From positions 62,001 through 126,000 of IMG/VR virus record IMGVR_UViG_3300020477_000001: a DNA stretch of 64,000 nucleotides; one strand, written 5' to 3'. Below, in pieces: positions 1 to 8,016 of the stretch. The notes beneath the pieces are model-generated. The model made no database searches. It saw only the letters and a program-made list of their open reading frames with translations, and was not told where the DNA came from. Position numbers and translations under genes: made by a program. The first letter of the stretch is position 1, and the number at the start of each line of letters is the position of its first letter. This stretch comes from a virus.

Positions 1-876
1 GTTTTTATTCCCCACAAAGAAGTGGTCGCATTTCATATTTTTAATTTGCTTAATTTTTGACCTAAAAGCCTTAACGTAGTCCTCTCTTTTTCTCCAGTTG
101 CCAGTTTCAAGGAACCACATAGGTATTCCCGTTAGCGATGACGCAACCCTAAACTGGATGTCAACCGTGCTCATTTCTGTGTCAAGAATTAAGGCTGGTA
201 CATTATTTATCGCCGCCGACTTGATGAGCATGTTACTTATGAATGTAGTTTTGCCTTGCGCTGGCCTAGAAACAATTGCGTAAATATTGCCTTCTCTGAG
301 ACCGCCATACATTCTGTTGAATTCTGCGTATGGCGTTTGAAGCCCACTTTCACTTTCTGGTGTGTTTCCCCTTTCTTCTATTAGCTCTTCTACGTTTTCG
401 AAAAGATTTACTGGTTCATCTTCTATCTCATATTCTTGCATTTTGTCTCCATAGATTTTATCGCAACTTGAAATTATGTCTGACAGGGATTCTGTTCCGC
501 ATCCTTTTGAGTAGTCTTGAATTTTTTTACCTACGCCATAAATCTCTCTTCGAATTCTGAGTTTTAGTAATTCTTTCGTTGACTCTAGCGTTGCTTCCTC
601 TGTTATTTGAGTAAACGATATATTGTCTATGTACCTGTAAATATCTATTTCTTCATTGAACGAAATTCCTAAGTTCTTAATTTTCTCTGATAAAATTACT
701 TTATCTAGATTCCCGCCATTGTTTAGTATGTTCGAAATAACTGAGAAGATTGTCGAGTGTACCTCATTTACGAAGTCTTTCTCGGTAATAAACCTCTGTA
801 CCTCTGGGAATAGATTTGAGTATTTTAATAACCCACCTAATACGTGCTTTTCTACTTTTAACGAATATATTTCCAT
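1..876 (-). CDS. DnaB-like replicative helicase (C-terminus beyond window)
   Basis: Replicative hexameric DNA helicase that unwinds the fork ahead of the phage polymerase. I read 292 codons from ATG at 876; the gene runs off the left edge. An N-terminal helical domain (about residues 1-150) precedes a RecA-like ATPase domain with Walker A SRPAQGKTT at 203-211 and the DnaB-family LDTEMS motif at 231-236. The start is supported by a TTGACC promoter 40 bp upstream and by lack of an earlier in-frame ATG. The gene belongs with the recombinase at 2105 in a replication module. The family is clear; whether it is a DnaB or a T4 gp41 type cannot be settled from the N-terminal part alone. Confidence 0.88.
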   Translation of the reverse strand, partial: MEIYSLKVEKHVLGGLLKYSNLFPEVQRFITEKDFVNEVHSTIFSVISNILNNGGNLDKVILSEKIKNLGISFNEEIDIYRYIDNISFTQITEEATLESTKELLKLRIRREIYGVGKKIQDYSKGCGTESLSDIISSCDKIYGDKMQEYEIEDEPVNLFENVEELIEERGNTPESESGLQTPYAEFNRMYGGLREGNIYAIVSRPAQGKTTFISNMLIKSAAINNVPALILDTEMSTVDIQFRVASSLTGIPMWFLETGNWRKREDYVKAFRSKIKQIKNMKCDHFFVGNKN

Positions 877-892
877 AACAAACCGTGAGAAG

Positions 893-921
893 ACGCTAAC
901 TTGTTTTTTAAGTTAGGTCAA
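893..921 (-). promoter_or_regulatory. sigma-70-type promoter for the helicase gene
   Basis: Minus-strand TTGACC, a 17-bp spacer containing TTAAAAAAC, then TAGCGT as a weak -10. The spacer matches the promoters found in the right half of the window. Confidence 0.6.
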
Positions 922-944
922 GAAAAATAAAATTGAGAGGGGAC

Positions 945-1232
945 TTAGAATAAATCTTCTTCGTCGTCTTCGTCGTCTTCGATGATTTCGCAATCCTCCG
1001 CGAGGAATGAGTCCACTAAGTCTTCGACTTCCACTTCTTCGGTAGCTTTTGTCCAGCTACTAATGAAACTATGTAATCCTAACATAGTAATTTCGCTGTC
1101 TAGGTCTCCGACTATTTCTGGCTTGCCGTCTTTATTGACAAAGAAGACAATATATCCACCCGTTGTCCACTCGTTTAGGTTATGAAGGACTGATGGGGGG
1201 ATCGAGCTTTTTTGGCGTTTTTTTTCGTCCAT
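945..1232 (-). CDS. hypothetical acidic-tailed protein, 95 aa
   Basis: Not recognised. The protein has a basic N-terminus (MDEKKRQK), a compact middle with a GGYIVFFVNKDGKPEIVGD stretch that looks like a beta hairpin, and a C-terminal run of Asp/Glu ending EDDEEDLF. Acidic tails of this kind occur on phage single-strand-binding and DNA-mimic proteins, but no diagnostic motif is present. An AGTGTAATAA promoter-like motif lies 8 bp upstream of ATG 1232 and supports the start. The next gene to the left is the helicase. Confidence 0.65.
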   Translation of the reverse strand: MDEKKRQKSSIPPSVLHNLNEWTTGGYIVFFVNKDGKPEIVGDLDSEITMLGLHSFISSWTKATEEVEVEDLVDSFLAEDCEIIEDDEDDEEDLF

Positions 1233-1239
1233 CCTTTAG

Positions 1240-1249
1240 TTATTACACT
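1240..1249 (-). promoter_or_regulatory. AGTGTAATAA late-promoter-like motif
   Basis: Minus-strand AGTGTAATAA lies immediately upstream of the ATG at 1232. It is one of about 15 such sites in the window. Confidence 0.5.
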
Positions 1250-1252
1250 AAT

Positions 1253-1669
1253 TTAAAGGATCAATCCGAATTTTTCTTTAAAGAACGTCTTAGACATTTC
1301 TCCTATTTCATTTTCTTCTATTTCTATTAATTTAAATTTATTTTTATCAAGCCATTCAGCTTTCTTAAAGTCTCTTTTTATCGAGTCCAGATATTTCACT
1401 CTGGAGTTACTGTGGAAAAATTTATTAAATTCCGAGTGCTGTTTTCCATTAACTTCTATGGCTACCTTTAAGGTGGCGTTAAGTAAGTCAACTTTCATCT
1501 TGGTTCCGTAAACCGGAAATTCTTCGTACACAACGTGACCTAGCCAAAAATCCTTAAAAAATTGTTTTACTCTGAATTGTATTTTTGATCTAGATTTAGA
1601 GTCCCAGCTAATGAGACACTTGGAGACGTTTTTGTTCTGGAGCTTGCCATAAACGTTATATAGTCTCAT
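1253..1669 (-). CDS. putative PD-(D/E)XK-fold nuclease, 138 aa
   Basis: Likely a small metal-dependent endonuclease of the DUF559/Vsr-like PD-(D/E)XK superfamily. The core is visible as VDLLNATLKVAIEVNGKQH (Asp, then E-V-N-G-K-Q-H) followed by a helix with IKRDFKKAEWL and the strand FKLIEIEENEI. The ATG at 1669 is chosen because an upstream in-frame start at 1717 would place the N-terminus inside the tmRNA acceptor arm. The gene lies 6 bp after the tmRNA 3' end, so the two may share a transcript. Substrate is unknown: homing, DNA repair or host DNA degradation are all possible. Confidence 0.6.
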   Translation of the reverse strand: MRLYNVYGKLQNKNVSKCLISWDSKSRSKIQFRVKQFFKDFWLGHVVYEEFPVYGTKMKVDLLNATLKVAIEVNGKQHSEFNKFFHSNSRVKYLDSIKRDFKKAEWLDKNKFKLIEIEENEIGEMSKTFFKEKFGLIL

Positions 1670-1675
1670 AAAAAT

Positions 1676-2080
1676 TGGTGGAGGCGAGGGGAGTCGAACC
1701 CCTGTCTTTAAAACCATCTGCTCAGATATACTACAAGCTTAGTTAGTGTTAATTTTCGTGCTTCGTCACTAACAACTACACACGAGGTTGGAGGCACTTT
1801 ATTTATACTAGACTCCTCGCCCTTCCTAGTTTTTTTTGCTCGTTATCGACGCCCTAGCTCCTTAACGAGCATCCAGAGTAGGACGGGTAGCTTACGCAGC
1901 TACAGCAGCTTCTTCAGCCCAGCCGTGCTTAGCGAGGATCGCGTCAGCTTCGGCAACCGAAGGAGCCATATCAACGTTATTATTGGCAGTTGAATACCTA
2001 GATAGATGATTAAAGAGGCCCGCTATCATCCTCTGCTTGCAATCTTGCGTAAGGCTCTAAATCGAAACCAGTACGCCCCC
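1676..2080 (-). ncRNA. ssrA: tmRNA (ssrA) with a 31-residue tag
   Basis: Transfer-messenger RNA that rescues stalled ribosomes and tags the unfinished peptide. The 5' end GGGGGCG (2080 downward) pairs with CGCCTCC before an encoded ACCA at 1676. The T-arm GGGGTTCGACTCCCC is canonical, with a T-loop TTCGACT. The tag reading frame starts GCC AAT AAT AAC, gives a peptide starting ANNNVDMAPS and ending AEEAAVAA, and stops at TAA. It is 31 residues including the resume Ala, longer than the usual 8-20. The hydrophobic VAA end resembles alphaproteobacterial and cyanobacterial tags. It appears as one piece, not permuted. The exact resume codon is inferred. Confidence 0.92.
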
Positions 2081-2085
2081 GTTAA

Positions 2086-2095
2086 GGTTTACACT
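2086..2095 (-). promoter_or_regulatory. AGTGTAAACC motif at the tmRNA 5' end
   Basis: Minus-strand AGTGTAAACC ends 5 nt before the predicted mature 5' G of the tmRNA. This spacing suits a -10-like promoter element, although tmRNA 5' ends are normally made by RNase P. Confidence 0.5.
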
Positions 2096-2104
2096 TTTTA
2101 AATT

Positions 2105-3199
2105 TTATTTTTTTAAAACTTCTCTAAACTTATTAAACAAATACTTACCTATCTCTTCATTATCTTCGAAGAATTTTTTAAAATTGTCAATCCCTTGGTG
2201 CTGTTTGGGCATTTCTAGGTTAAGCTCGTTTTTGATTTCTTTAATTAATTCATCTGAGACTGACACCCATGCGCCACTTTTTTTTGCCATATCAAAGGCT
2301 AGCAGCGTTTCTACTACCTCATATTCAGCCCAAATACTTTTACCTCCGGTTCTGCCGTATCTGATCGGATACTTCACTACGGTTCCTGTTTTTTCGTTGG
2401 GTGTTTTTTTGAAGGTCACTTTACACCAGTGGCCTACCGTTTCTTCTTTGTCGCCGCTCCCCTTGGTAATTAAATCTTTTTTGAATCTTTCTTGAAATTC
2501 TAAAATCCAGTCACTGTAATGAAGCAGCGCGTTCCCTCCAGAAGCGTTGGTGACTCTTGGGTCTGTTTTTTCGTAGGGGTTTAGTGAAACCTTTGTTCTT
2601 ACTTGTGAGACCATGTAGCAAATATGACCCCTAGTTGTCATTGCGAGTGCCATTTTACGCAAGAAGTCAGAGCTTAGCAACGCTCCAGCGGCAACTTTAT
2701 TGGCGTCTTCTGGGCCTTTTTGTAAGTCTGCTTTCGGTACTAGGGAATCCATGGAGTCAATAATGAACATATATTTAATTTTGTTCTTATTGTTTTTTAC
2801 TAAATCTCTAATTAGATTAATAACGGATTCATAGGTATTGCTTCTATATTCGAGCCATTTATCTTCGCTTTCGTCTATTCCAGCCCTTTGAAGCATTTCT
2901 TTGGAGAGTCTACCTTCCGATTTTACATAAACAACCATGCTCTTTTCTAGTTTTTGAAAATTTCTACCAAACGCTAGGGCGCATGAAGTTTTTCCGCCTT
3001 CAGTTACGCCACTCGCTCTGATAATACCCGGTCTGATGCCACCACTCATTTCAATGTCCAAAACCAAGCTACCGCTAGAGACAACGTAGTTAGTCTCTTC
3101 TTCGAAATTGTAATGATCGTCTTTGTTGTTTTGTAGATACGCTTTTATTTGGTCTACATGACTTACTTCTTCTGTTTGTTCTTTCGCTTTTCTAGGCAT
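2105..3199 (-). CDS. uvsX: UvsX/RecA-like recombinase
   Basis: Strand-exchange ATPase for recombination-dependent replication and repair. The 364-residue protein has Walker A GVTEGGKTS at 64-72 and Walker B YMFIIDSMDSL with Asp148. The DNA-binding loop region includes ICYMVSQVRTKVSLNPYEKT and a GGNALLHYSDWILEF segment typical of the RecA/UvsX core. Length is close to RecA (about 350) and to T4 UvsX (about 390). It overlaps the start of the 3192-3560 gene by 8 bp in a minus-strand run that also carries the glycan genes, and lies downstream of them. UvsX is preferred to RecA because of the phage context. Confidence 0.9.
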   Translation of the reverse strand: MPRKAKEQTEEVSHVDQIKAYLQNNKDDHYNFEEETNYVVSSGSLVLDIEMSGGIRPGIIRASGVTEGGKTSCALAFGRNFQKLEKSMVVYVKSEGRLSKEMLQRAGIDESEDKWLEYRSNTYESVINLIRDLVKNNKNKIKYMFIIDSMDSLVPKADLQKGPEDANKVAAGALLSSDFLRKMALAMTTRGHICYMVSQVRTKVSLNPYEKTDPRVTNASGGNALLHYSDWILEFQERFKKDLITKGSGDKEETVGHWCKVTFKKTPNEKTGTVVKYPIRYGRTGGKSIWAEYEVVETLLAFDMAKKSGAWVSVSDELIKEIKNELNLEMPKQHQGIDNFKKFFEDNEEIGKYLFNKFREVLKK

Positions 3200-3560
3200 C
3201 GTTCAACCAATCTTTTATCGTTTTTGGCTTTTTTTCTTCTACTTTAAAATCTTCTCCAAATTTTTCTTTGCCGACTTCGTTTATAGTTTGCTCTCGAAGG
3301 TTAACTTTTTTAGTTAGCGTGATGTTTTTAATTACTGATTTACCTTCTTCTGTAAAGAACCAACTCAAGTCATTACAGTTTTCGTGAACAGGGAATTCTT
3401 CCCAGAACTTTTCGTCTGGTATCATTTCTAGCATTTTTTTTGCTAGAAACATATTTGTTTTAATTTGCTTAGGGCTGGCCCAAGCACTTGCTTTATCTTT
3501 GTAGAATCTCCCAATAATTTTTTGATATTTATTGGGCTTCCTTTTCTTCATTAAGGTCAA
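3192..3560 (-). CDS. hypothetical protein between recombinase and gmd
   Basis: Not recognised. It is a charged 122-residue protein with a basic N-terminus (KKRKPNKYQKIIGRFYKDK) and a C-terminal segment rich in Lys/Glu that ends IKDWLNDA. Its first codons overlap the 3' end of gmd by 32 bp; the fourth codon is also an ATG (3551), a plausible start that halves the overlap. It overlaps uvsX by 8 bp, so translation of the three is probably coupled. It could be a recombination mediator by position, but no sequence motif shows that. Confidence 0.6.
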   Translation of the reverse strand: MTLMKKRKPNKYQKIIGRFYKDKASAWASPKQIKTNMFLAKKMLEMIPDEKFWEEFPVHENCNDLSWFFTEEGKSVIKNITLTKKVNLREQTINEVGKEKFGEDFKVEEKKPKTIKDWLNDA

Positions 3561-4584
3561 ACTCTACCATCTTTTTGATAAGCATGTCAAAGGAAATCTT
3601 TCTTTCCCAGCCTAATTTTTCTTCAGCTTCACTTGGGTCTCCCAGCAATAGTTCAACTTCTGCTGGTCTATAGAATTTGGGATTTATTTTAATTAAATTT
3701 TGCCCTTTTGGGGAATTATTGTAAAATTTTGTTTTAGTGGGTTCTCCTTCTATTTCTGTCCAGCTTCCAGAAATACCAGCATACTTAAAAGCTTTGCTTG
3801 CGAACTCTTTGATGGTGTGGGTTTCTCCGCTAGCTAAAACGTAATCTTCTGGCTTTTCTTGATTTAGCATTAGCCATACGCCTTTCACGAAGTCCTCGCT
3901 GTCGCTCCAGTCTCTTTGGGAGTAGATGTTGCCGAGTTCTATTGGTTCGATTTTTTCTTCTCTATCTATGCATTTTTTAATTCTGGCGACACCTTTGGTT
4001 ATTTTTCTTGTCACAAATTCTTCGCCTCTTTTGGTTCCTTCATGGTTAAAGAGTATTCCGTGTACCGCGTACATATCATACGACTCTCTGTAAACCTTGA
4101 TGATGTGCCTCGCTGAGCATTTAGAAGCTCCATATGGGCTTCTGGGTCTTAGCGGGTGCTTTATGTCTTGCGGTGTGTATGCCACGTCACCGAATTCTTC
4201 ACTGCTGCCCGCGCTGTAGAATCTGCAATTTGGCTGGAAGTGACGTATTGCTTCTAGGCATCTTGTTACTCCATTGGTGTTTACATCGAAAACGTGAAGA
4301 GGCATGTCCCAGCTAATTCCAACAAAAGAGTTTGCTGCAAAATTAATGAAGTAATCTGGTTGAATTTCTTTTACTAATTTTTGTAAGCTTATTTCGTCTG
4401 TTAGGTCGCCGTATACAAGTTGGAAGTTTGGGTGGTTGAGAAATTTTTTGCAGTTTTTAAAATTTGGATTAGCCACCCGCCTAATCATTCCAAATACCTT
4501 AATGTCATTAAATTCACCTAGCAGGTACTCGCACATATTGGCTCCATCTTGGCCAAGCACACCCGTAACTAAAACTTTTTTCAT
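3529..4584 (-). CDS. gmd: GDP-mannose 4,6-dehydratase
   Basis: Converts GDP-D-mannose to GDP-4-keto-6-deoxy-D-mannose, the first committed step to GDP-L-fucose. A Rossmann NAD(P) site TGVLGQDG lies at 7-14; family genes usually read TGITGQDG. The short-chain dehydrogenase pair Y151/K155 is in SPYGASK, with the SAGSSEEFG active-site loop at 124-132. Length (351 aa) is normal. The stop overlaps the start of 3192-3560, and its own ATG overlaps the stop of the next gene by 4 bp. With Fcl beside it and a phosphomannomutase at 33278, the phage could boost GDP-fucose supply. Confidence 0.95.
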   Translation of the reverse strand: MKKVLVTGVLGQDGANMCEYLLGEFNDIKVFGMIRRVANPNFKNCKKFLNHPNFQLVYGDLTDEISLQKLVKEIQPDYFINFAANSFVGISWDMPLHVFDVNTNGVTRCLEAIRHFQPNCRFYSAGSSEEFGDVAYTPQDIKHPLRPRSPYGASKCSARHIIKVYRESYDMYAVHGILFNHEGTKRGEEFVTRKITKGVARIKKCIDREEKIEPIELGNIYSQRDWSDSEDFVKGVWLMLNQEKPEDYVLASGETHTIKEFASKAFKYAGISGSWTEIEGEPTKTKFYNNSPKGQNLIKINPKFYRPAEVELLLGDPSEAEEKLGWERKISFDMLIKKMVEFDLNEEKEAQ

Positions 4585-5546
4585 ACGCTTCTTAAATTAA
4601 GTTCATTTTTCTGAAACCAATTATAAGTCGATTTTAATCCTTCTTTTAAATTGGTTTTATGATGCCATCCTAGTTTATGTAGTCTCGAACAGTCTAGCAC
4701 CCTTTTTAGAGTACCATCTGGTTTTGATAGATCAAATTTTATTTTTCCTTTATACCCCACCACTTCAGCAATTAGGTGGGCTAGGTTTTTGATCGAGATT
4801 TCTTCGCCAGTTCCTATGTTTATTTGGGACACTCCTTGGTCGTATATATCTTTAAAATTACAATTTTCAAGAATATGCACACATGCGTCAGCTAGGTCTT
4901 TAACGTGCATAAACTCTCTCATCGCTTCGCCAGTACCCCAAACCTCTACTTCTTCTAGTTCTTTTCCTTTAGCTTCGTGAAACCTCCTCATTAAAGCAGG
5001 TAATACGTGTGAGTTTCTTGGGTGGAAGTTGTCGTTTTCTCCGTATAGGTTTGCTGGCATTACTGACAGGAACTCGTCGGCGTGTTGCCTGTGGTAGCTT
5101 TCGCACATCTTGATTCCTGCTATTTTAGCTATAGCATATGGCTCGTTCGTGGGTTCTAGCGGAGACCTTAGTAGGTATTCTTCTTTGATCGGTTGGTCTG
5201 TGAACTTAGGGTAAATGCAAACGCTGCCCAAAAATAAAAGTTTGTCTATCTGGTATTCGTGTGAGTAGTGGATTAAATTATTTTGTATTTGTAGGTTATC
5301 GTAGATAAACTCAGCGCGATATACATTATTAGAATGTATTCCTCCTACTTTAGCGGCGCAGTCTATAACAACGCTGGGCCAATACTGCTTAAAAAAGCCC
5401 TCAGTTTCTGATTGGTTTGTTAGGTCTAGCTCTTGCCGCGTTTTGGTTATTAAGTTTTCGTAACCTTTAGATTTTAGGTTTTCTAGTACGGCAGAGCCGA
5501 CCATACCCTTATGCCCAGCAACAAAAATTTTAGAGTCTTTTTGCAT
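4581..5546 (-). CDS. fcl: GDP-L-fucose synthase
   Basis: Epimerase-reductase that completes GDP-L-fucose synthesis from the Gmd product. The NADP-binding motif GHKGMVG is at 11-17, the catalytic Ser108 is in FLGSVCIYP, and Tyr137/Lys141 are in EPYAIAK. Family-typical blocks AAKVGGI and MPANLYGENDNFHP are intact. At 321 residues it is full length. It overlaps gmd by 4 bp (ATGA-type junction), showing a coupled pair. Cytosolic; the product feeds the fucosyltransferase at 15818. Confidence 0.95.
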   Translation of the reverse strand: MQKDSKIFVAGHKGMVGSAVLENLKSKGYENLITKTRQELDLTNQSETEGFFKQYWPSVVIDCAAKVGGIHSNNVYRAEFIYDNLQIQNNLIHYSHEYQIDKLLFLGSVCIYPKFTDQPIKEEYLLRSPLEPTNEPYAIAKIAGIKMCESYHRQHADEFLSVMPANLYGENDNFHPRNSHVLPALMRRFHEAKGKELEEVEVWGTGEAMREFMHVKDLADACVHILENCNFKDIYDQGVSQINIGTGEEISIKNLAHLIAEVVGYKGKIKFDLSKPDGTLKRVLDCSRLHKLGWHHKTNLKEGLKSTYNWFQKNELNLRSV

Positions 5547-5547
5547 C

Positions 5548-6108
5548 TTATTCTTTCTCGTAAACAGCGATTATGTCGTCTCCTCTTCCTTTTATTTCTC
5601 TTATATCATGCACGGTGAACCTTTCGTCTTTTTGGTATAATTCAAGATACTCTGGGTAGACATCTTCAATTATATAAACGGCTCCAGAGTTTAACTTGGG
5701 TTCTAGTAATTCGAATGTAGCTATAGAAAGGTGGTGTACGTGGGATGCATCTTCTATGACTAAATCTAGCCCAGACTCTGGGAACAGGGGGTCTTCTAGG
5801 ATTTTAGGGCTAGTTTGATCGCTGGGAGAAAGCAGTATAAGATTGTTGGTTTCAGCTTGGTTGATTTCAAGTCTGTGGTAACTTTGATCTAAGCCGTATA
5901 TTTTCGCTTTCTTGAAAGCTCTGCAAAGAAAATGAAGACCTCCGCCTCTTTCCGTTCCGACTTCAAGAATGTTCACTTCTTTGTCGTAAAACTTTTCTAA
6001 GAGTTGTGGGTAGATGTGTTCGTATGCATGGTAGCCAGCTTTGTCTGTTAAGTCTAGTTCGCTTGCCGTAATCATGCATTTCTTGATTTCCTCTTGAACT
6101 TCACTCAT
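5548..6108 (-). CDS. class I SAM-dependent methyltransferase-like protein
   Basis: Probable small Rossmann-fold methyltransferase acting on a sugar or on a glycan. The SAM-binding motif I is NILEVGTERGGGLHF (residues 47-60) and motif II is AKIYGLDQS. DLVIEDASHVHHLS matches the metal-binding pattern seen in the MycE/cephalosporin-hydroxylase-like methyltransferases. It is 186 aa, close to a bare catalytic domain. It overlaps the upstream glycosyltransferase by 8 bp, so it belongs to the glycan operon. The substrate is not visible. Confidence 0.75.
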   Translation of the reverse strand: MSEVQEEIKKCMITASELDLTDKAGYHAYEHIYPQLLEKFYDKEVNILEVGTERGGGLHFLCRAFKKAKIYGLDQSYHRLEINQAETNNLILLSPSDQTSPKILEDPLFPESGLDLVIEDASHVHHLSIATFELLEPKLNSGAVYIIEDVYPEYLELYQKDERFTVHDIREIKGRGDDIIAVYEKE

Positions 6109-7060
6109 TTTCTTTTATAACTCCTTCAATGGTTCTAACGTATTCTTTTGCTAGTTTTTTCCATTCGAAATTTTCTTTTGCATATTTCACGATTTCTTTT
6201 CTGTTTTCAACCGAAACTTTTCTGTTTCTTTCTATAATGCCTCTCAGTTGATCAGTGTTGTTCATTTCCTCTTCGCTTACTACGTCAATGAAGGGAAGCG
6301 AAAGGTCTAGGTTGGCGGTTGCTTGTTCAGATATTACTAAGCCTAGTCCAGCCATAAGACCCTCTAAGCAAGAAAGAGAGTGAGCTTCTCCGTCGCTTAG
6401 CAGAACCATGTTCGCGTAATCTGTTAGGCTTTCATAGACTTTACTCTTTTCCCATTCCCCTAGGTAGTCTGGGCTACCGTAGTCAAAGTCTGGGTCTTGT
6501 TCGTTCCCTGCAAAGTCAATATTAAGGTTTTTGCCTTGCAGGAAGGACTGTTTTTTTCTTGGGTCGATTTTCGCCAAGCAAATTGACCTGTCTGGTTTCT
6601 GGCATTTCGAATCAAAAAGAAACATATTTGAATTAGCGCCATTTGGCGTTATCTTAATTTTTTCTTCTGGTATTGACAGTTCTCGGATGTATGTCTCCTT
6701 GATTCCCTCTGATAATGCAAATATATGATAATCTATGTTTTTGTAGGCATTGAAGATTTGATTATAGGCTCCGTGCTTTTCTGGTTGCTCTAGGTATGCA
6801 TAGTGACTTGTGACTGCTTTGTTTTTACAGTTAATGAATCTCATCATCGGTACATAGTCATCGTATTGCAAATGTACAAAATCCAAGTCTCTCGAATTAA
6901 TACTCTCTATTACTCCTTGAAAGTCTCTTGAGTTATATATATAGACCTCGTGCCCAAGGTCGATCAAAGCCTCTGAGTAGTCCCAGATTAAAGACTCTAT
7001 GGCTCCCCAGCCTTTTGGTGGGATAGGCATAAAACCCGGTCCGATGATTCCTATTTTCAT
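6101..7060 (-). CDS. GT4-like glycosyltransferase, paralogue of the next gene
   Basis: GT-B fold retaining glycosyltransferase. The N-terminus MKIGIIGPGFMPIPPKGWGA has the glycine-rich loop and the PP.GWG(A) pattern of GT4 enzymes that use nucleotide sugars. A phosphate-site block KITPNGANSNMF follows, and the C-terminal SDGEAHSLSCLEGLMAGLG is the E-x7-E-like donor motif. Length is 319 aa, the same as its neighbour at 7057, with which it shares the start, the DYANMVLLS block and the end, so the two arose by tandem duplication. It overlaps the next gene by 4 bp. Confidence 0.85.
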   Translation of the reverse strand: MKIGIIGPGFMPIPPKGWGAIESLIWDYSEALIDLGHEVYIYNSRDFQGVIESINSRDLDFVHLQYDDYVPMMRFINCKNKAVTSHYAYLEQPEKHGAYNQIFNAYKNIDYHIFALSEGIKETYIRELSIPEEKIKITPNGANSNMFLFDSKCQKPDRSICLAKIDPRKKQSFLQGKNLNIDFAGNEQDPDFDYGSPDYLGEWEKSKVYESLTDYANMVLLSDGEAHSLSCLEGLMAGLGLVISEQATANLDLSLPFIDVVSEEEMNNTDQLRGIIERNRKVSVENRKEIVKYAKENFEWKKLAKEYVRTIEGVIKENE

Positions 7061-8016
7061 TTTTTAATTTTATTTATATTATCTATGTAGACATCAACTA
7101 GGCCGTCCCAAGAAAAATTCTCTAAAGCATATTTTCTTATGTCATTTCTTATGGGTATACATCTTTCTCTGTTTTCTTTAATAACTGAGTTTATGTAATC
7201 TAGGTCGTCTATCTTTGCCTCTGGTATTAAGTCGATAAATGGTAAGTCAAGATTTAATTCAGAACAAGCATATTCTGAGAAAACTATACCTAATCCACAG
7301 GCCAGAGCCTCTTTGATTACTAAGGGCGTGCCATTTTCTCCTGTACTTAACAAAACCATATTCGCGTAGTTTGTGAGCATCGAGAAAAGTTTTTCCCTAG
7401 GCTTGATTTCTCCAAGGTAGTTTGGATTGGAGGTGTCAAAGCTGGTGTTGTGGAATTTGCCAATAAAATCCACGCCTTCTAGGGATTGAAATTTGTATTG
7501 CCTTTTTCTTTCTTCTATTTTTGCTAAATAAACAGATTTATTTGGTAATTCGCAGTGAGTATTAAACGACCAGTTATCGAAGTTGACACCATTTTCTAGG
7601 ATTGAGCATGAATTCGCTTTTGCCCCGCACTCTACGAAGGCATCTCTATCCTTCTTAGAGATACAGAAATTATGAAAACCCTCGTTTCTGGTTAGGAAAT
7701 AAAAAATATGCCCATAGTTATCGGCTTCGTGCTTTTCGAGTTGATCTACATACGGGTAGTGGCTGCTTATGCCTTTGCTTTCGCATTCAATGTGGGGTAT
7801 TAGGTCGTAGAATTGATCATAGTGAACGTGAACAAAGTCCCAGTTTTCAGCGTTGCATTCATTTAGTATTTCATTTCTGTCTGGGGTGTTAATAATCTTT
7901 ACTTCGTGCCCCTTCTTCTCTAGCGTGCAGTAATAGTCCCACATCAAGGATTCAACTGCACCCCATCCATCTGGTGGTATTGGTAATATACCCGGTCCTA
8001 TCAAGCAGATTTTCAT
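7057..8016 (-). CDS. GT4-like glycosyltransferase, paralogue of 6101
   Basis: Sister of the 6101 gene: MKICLIGPGILPIPPDGWGA at the start, SILENGVNFDNW in the middle, SVYLAKIEERKRQ, and STGENGTPLVIKEALACGLG as the donor-binding block. It is 319 aa. The two differ enough in the acceptor half to suggest different linkages. Start and stop overlap neighbours by 4 bp on each side, so expression is coupled to the whole operon. Predicted cytosolic, acting on a lipid- or nucleotide-linked glycan; the acceptor is unknown. Confidence 0.85.
   Translation of the reverse strand: MKICLIGPGILPIPPDGWGAVESLMWDYYCTLEKKGHEVKIINTPDRNEILNECNAENWDFVHVHYDQFYDLIPHIECESKGISSHYPYVDQLEKHEADNYGHIFYFLTRNEGFHNFCISKKDRDAFVECGAKANSCSILENGVNFDNWSFNTHCELPNKSVYLAKIEERKRQYKFQSLEGVDFIGKFHNTSFDTSNPNYLGEIKPREKLFSMLTNYANMVLLSTGENGTPLVIKEALACGLGIVFSEYACSELNLDLPFIDLIPEAKIDDLDYINSVIKENRERCIPIRNDIRKYALENFSWDGLVDVYIDNINKIKK

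Noticed and set aside
1670-1717. Longer N-terminus for the PD-(D/E)XK-like protein
   Set aside because: It would lie inside the tmRNA acceptor and T-arm; ATG 1669 gives a normal start.
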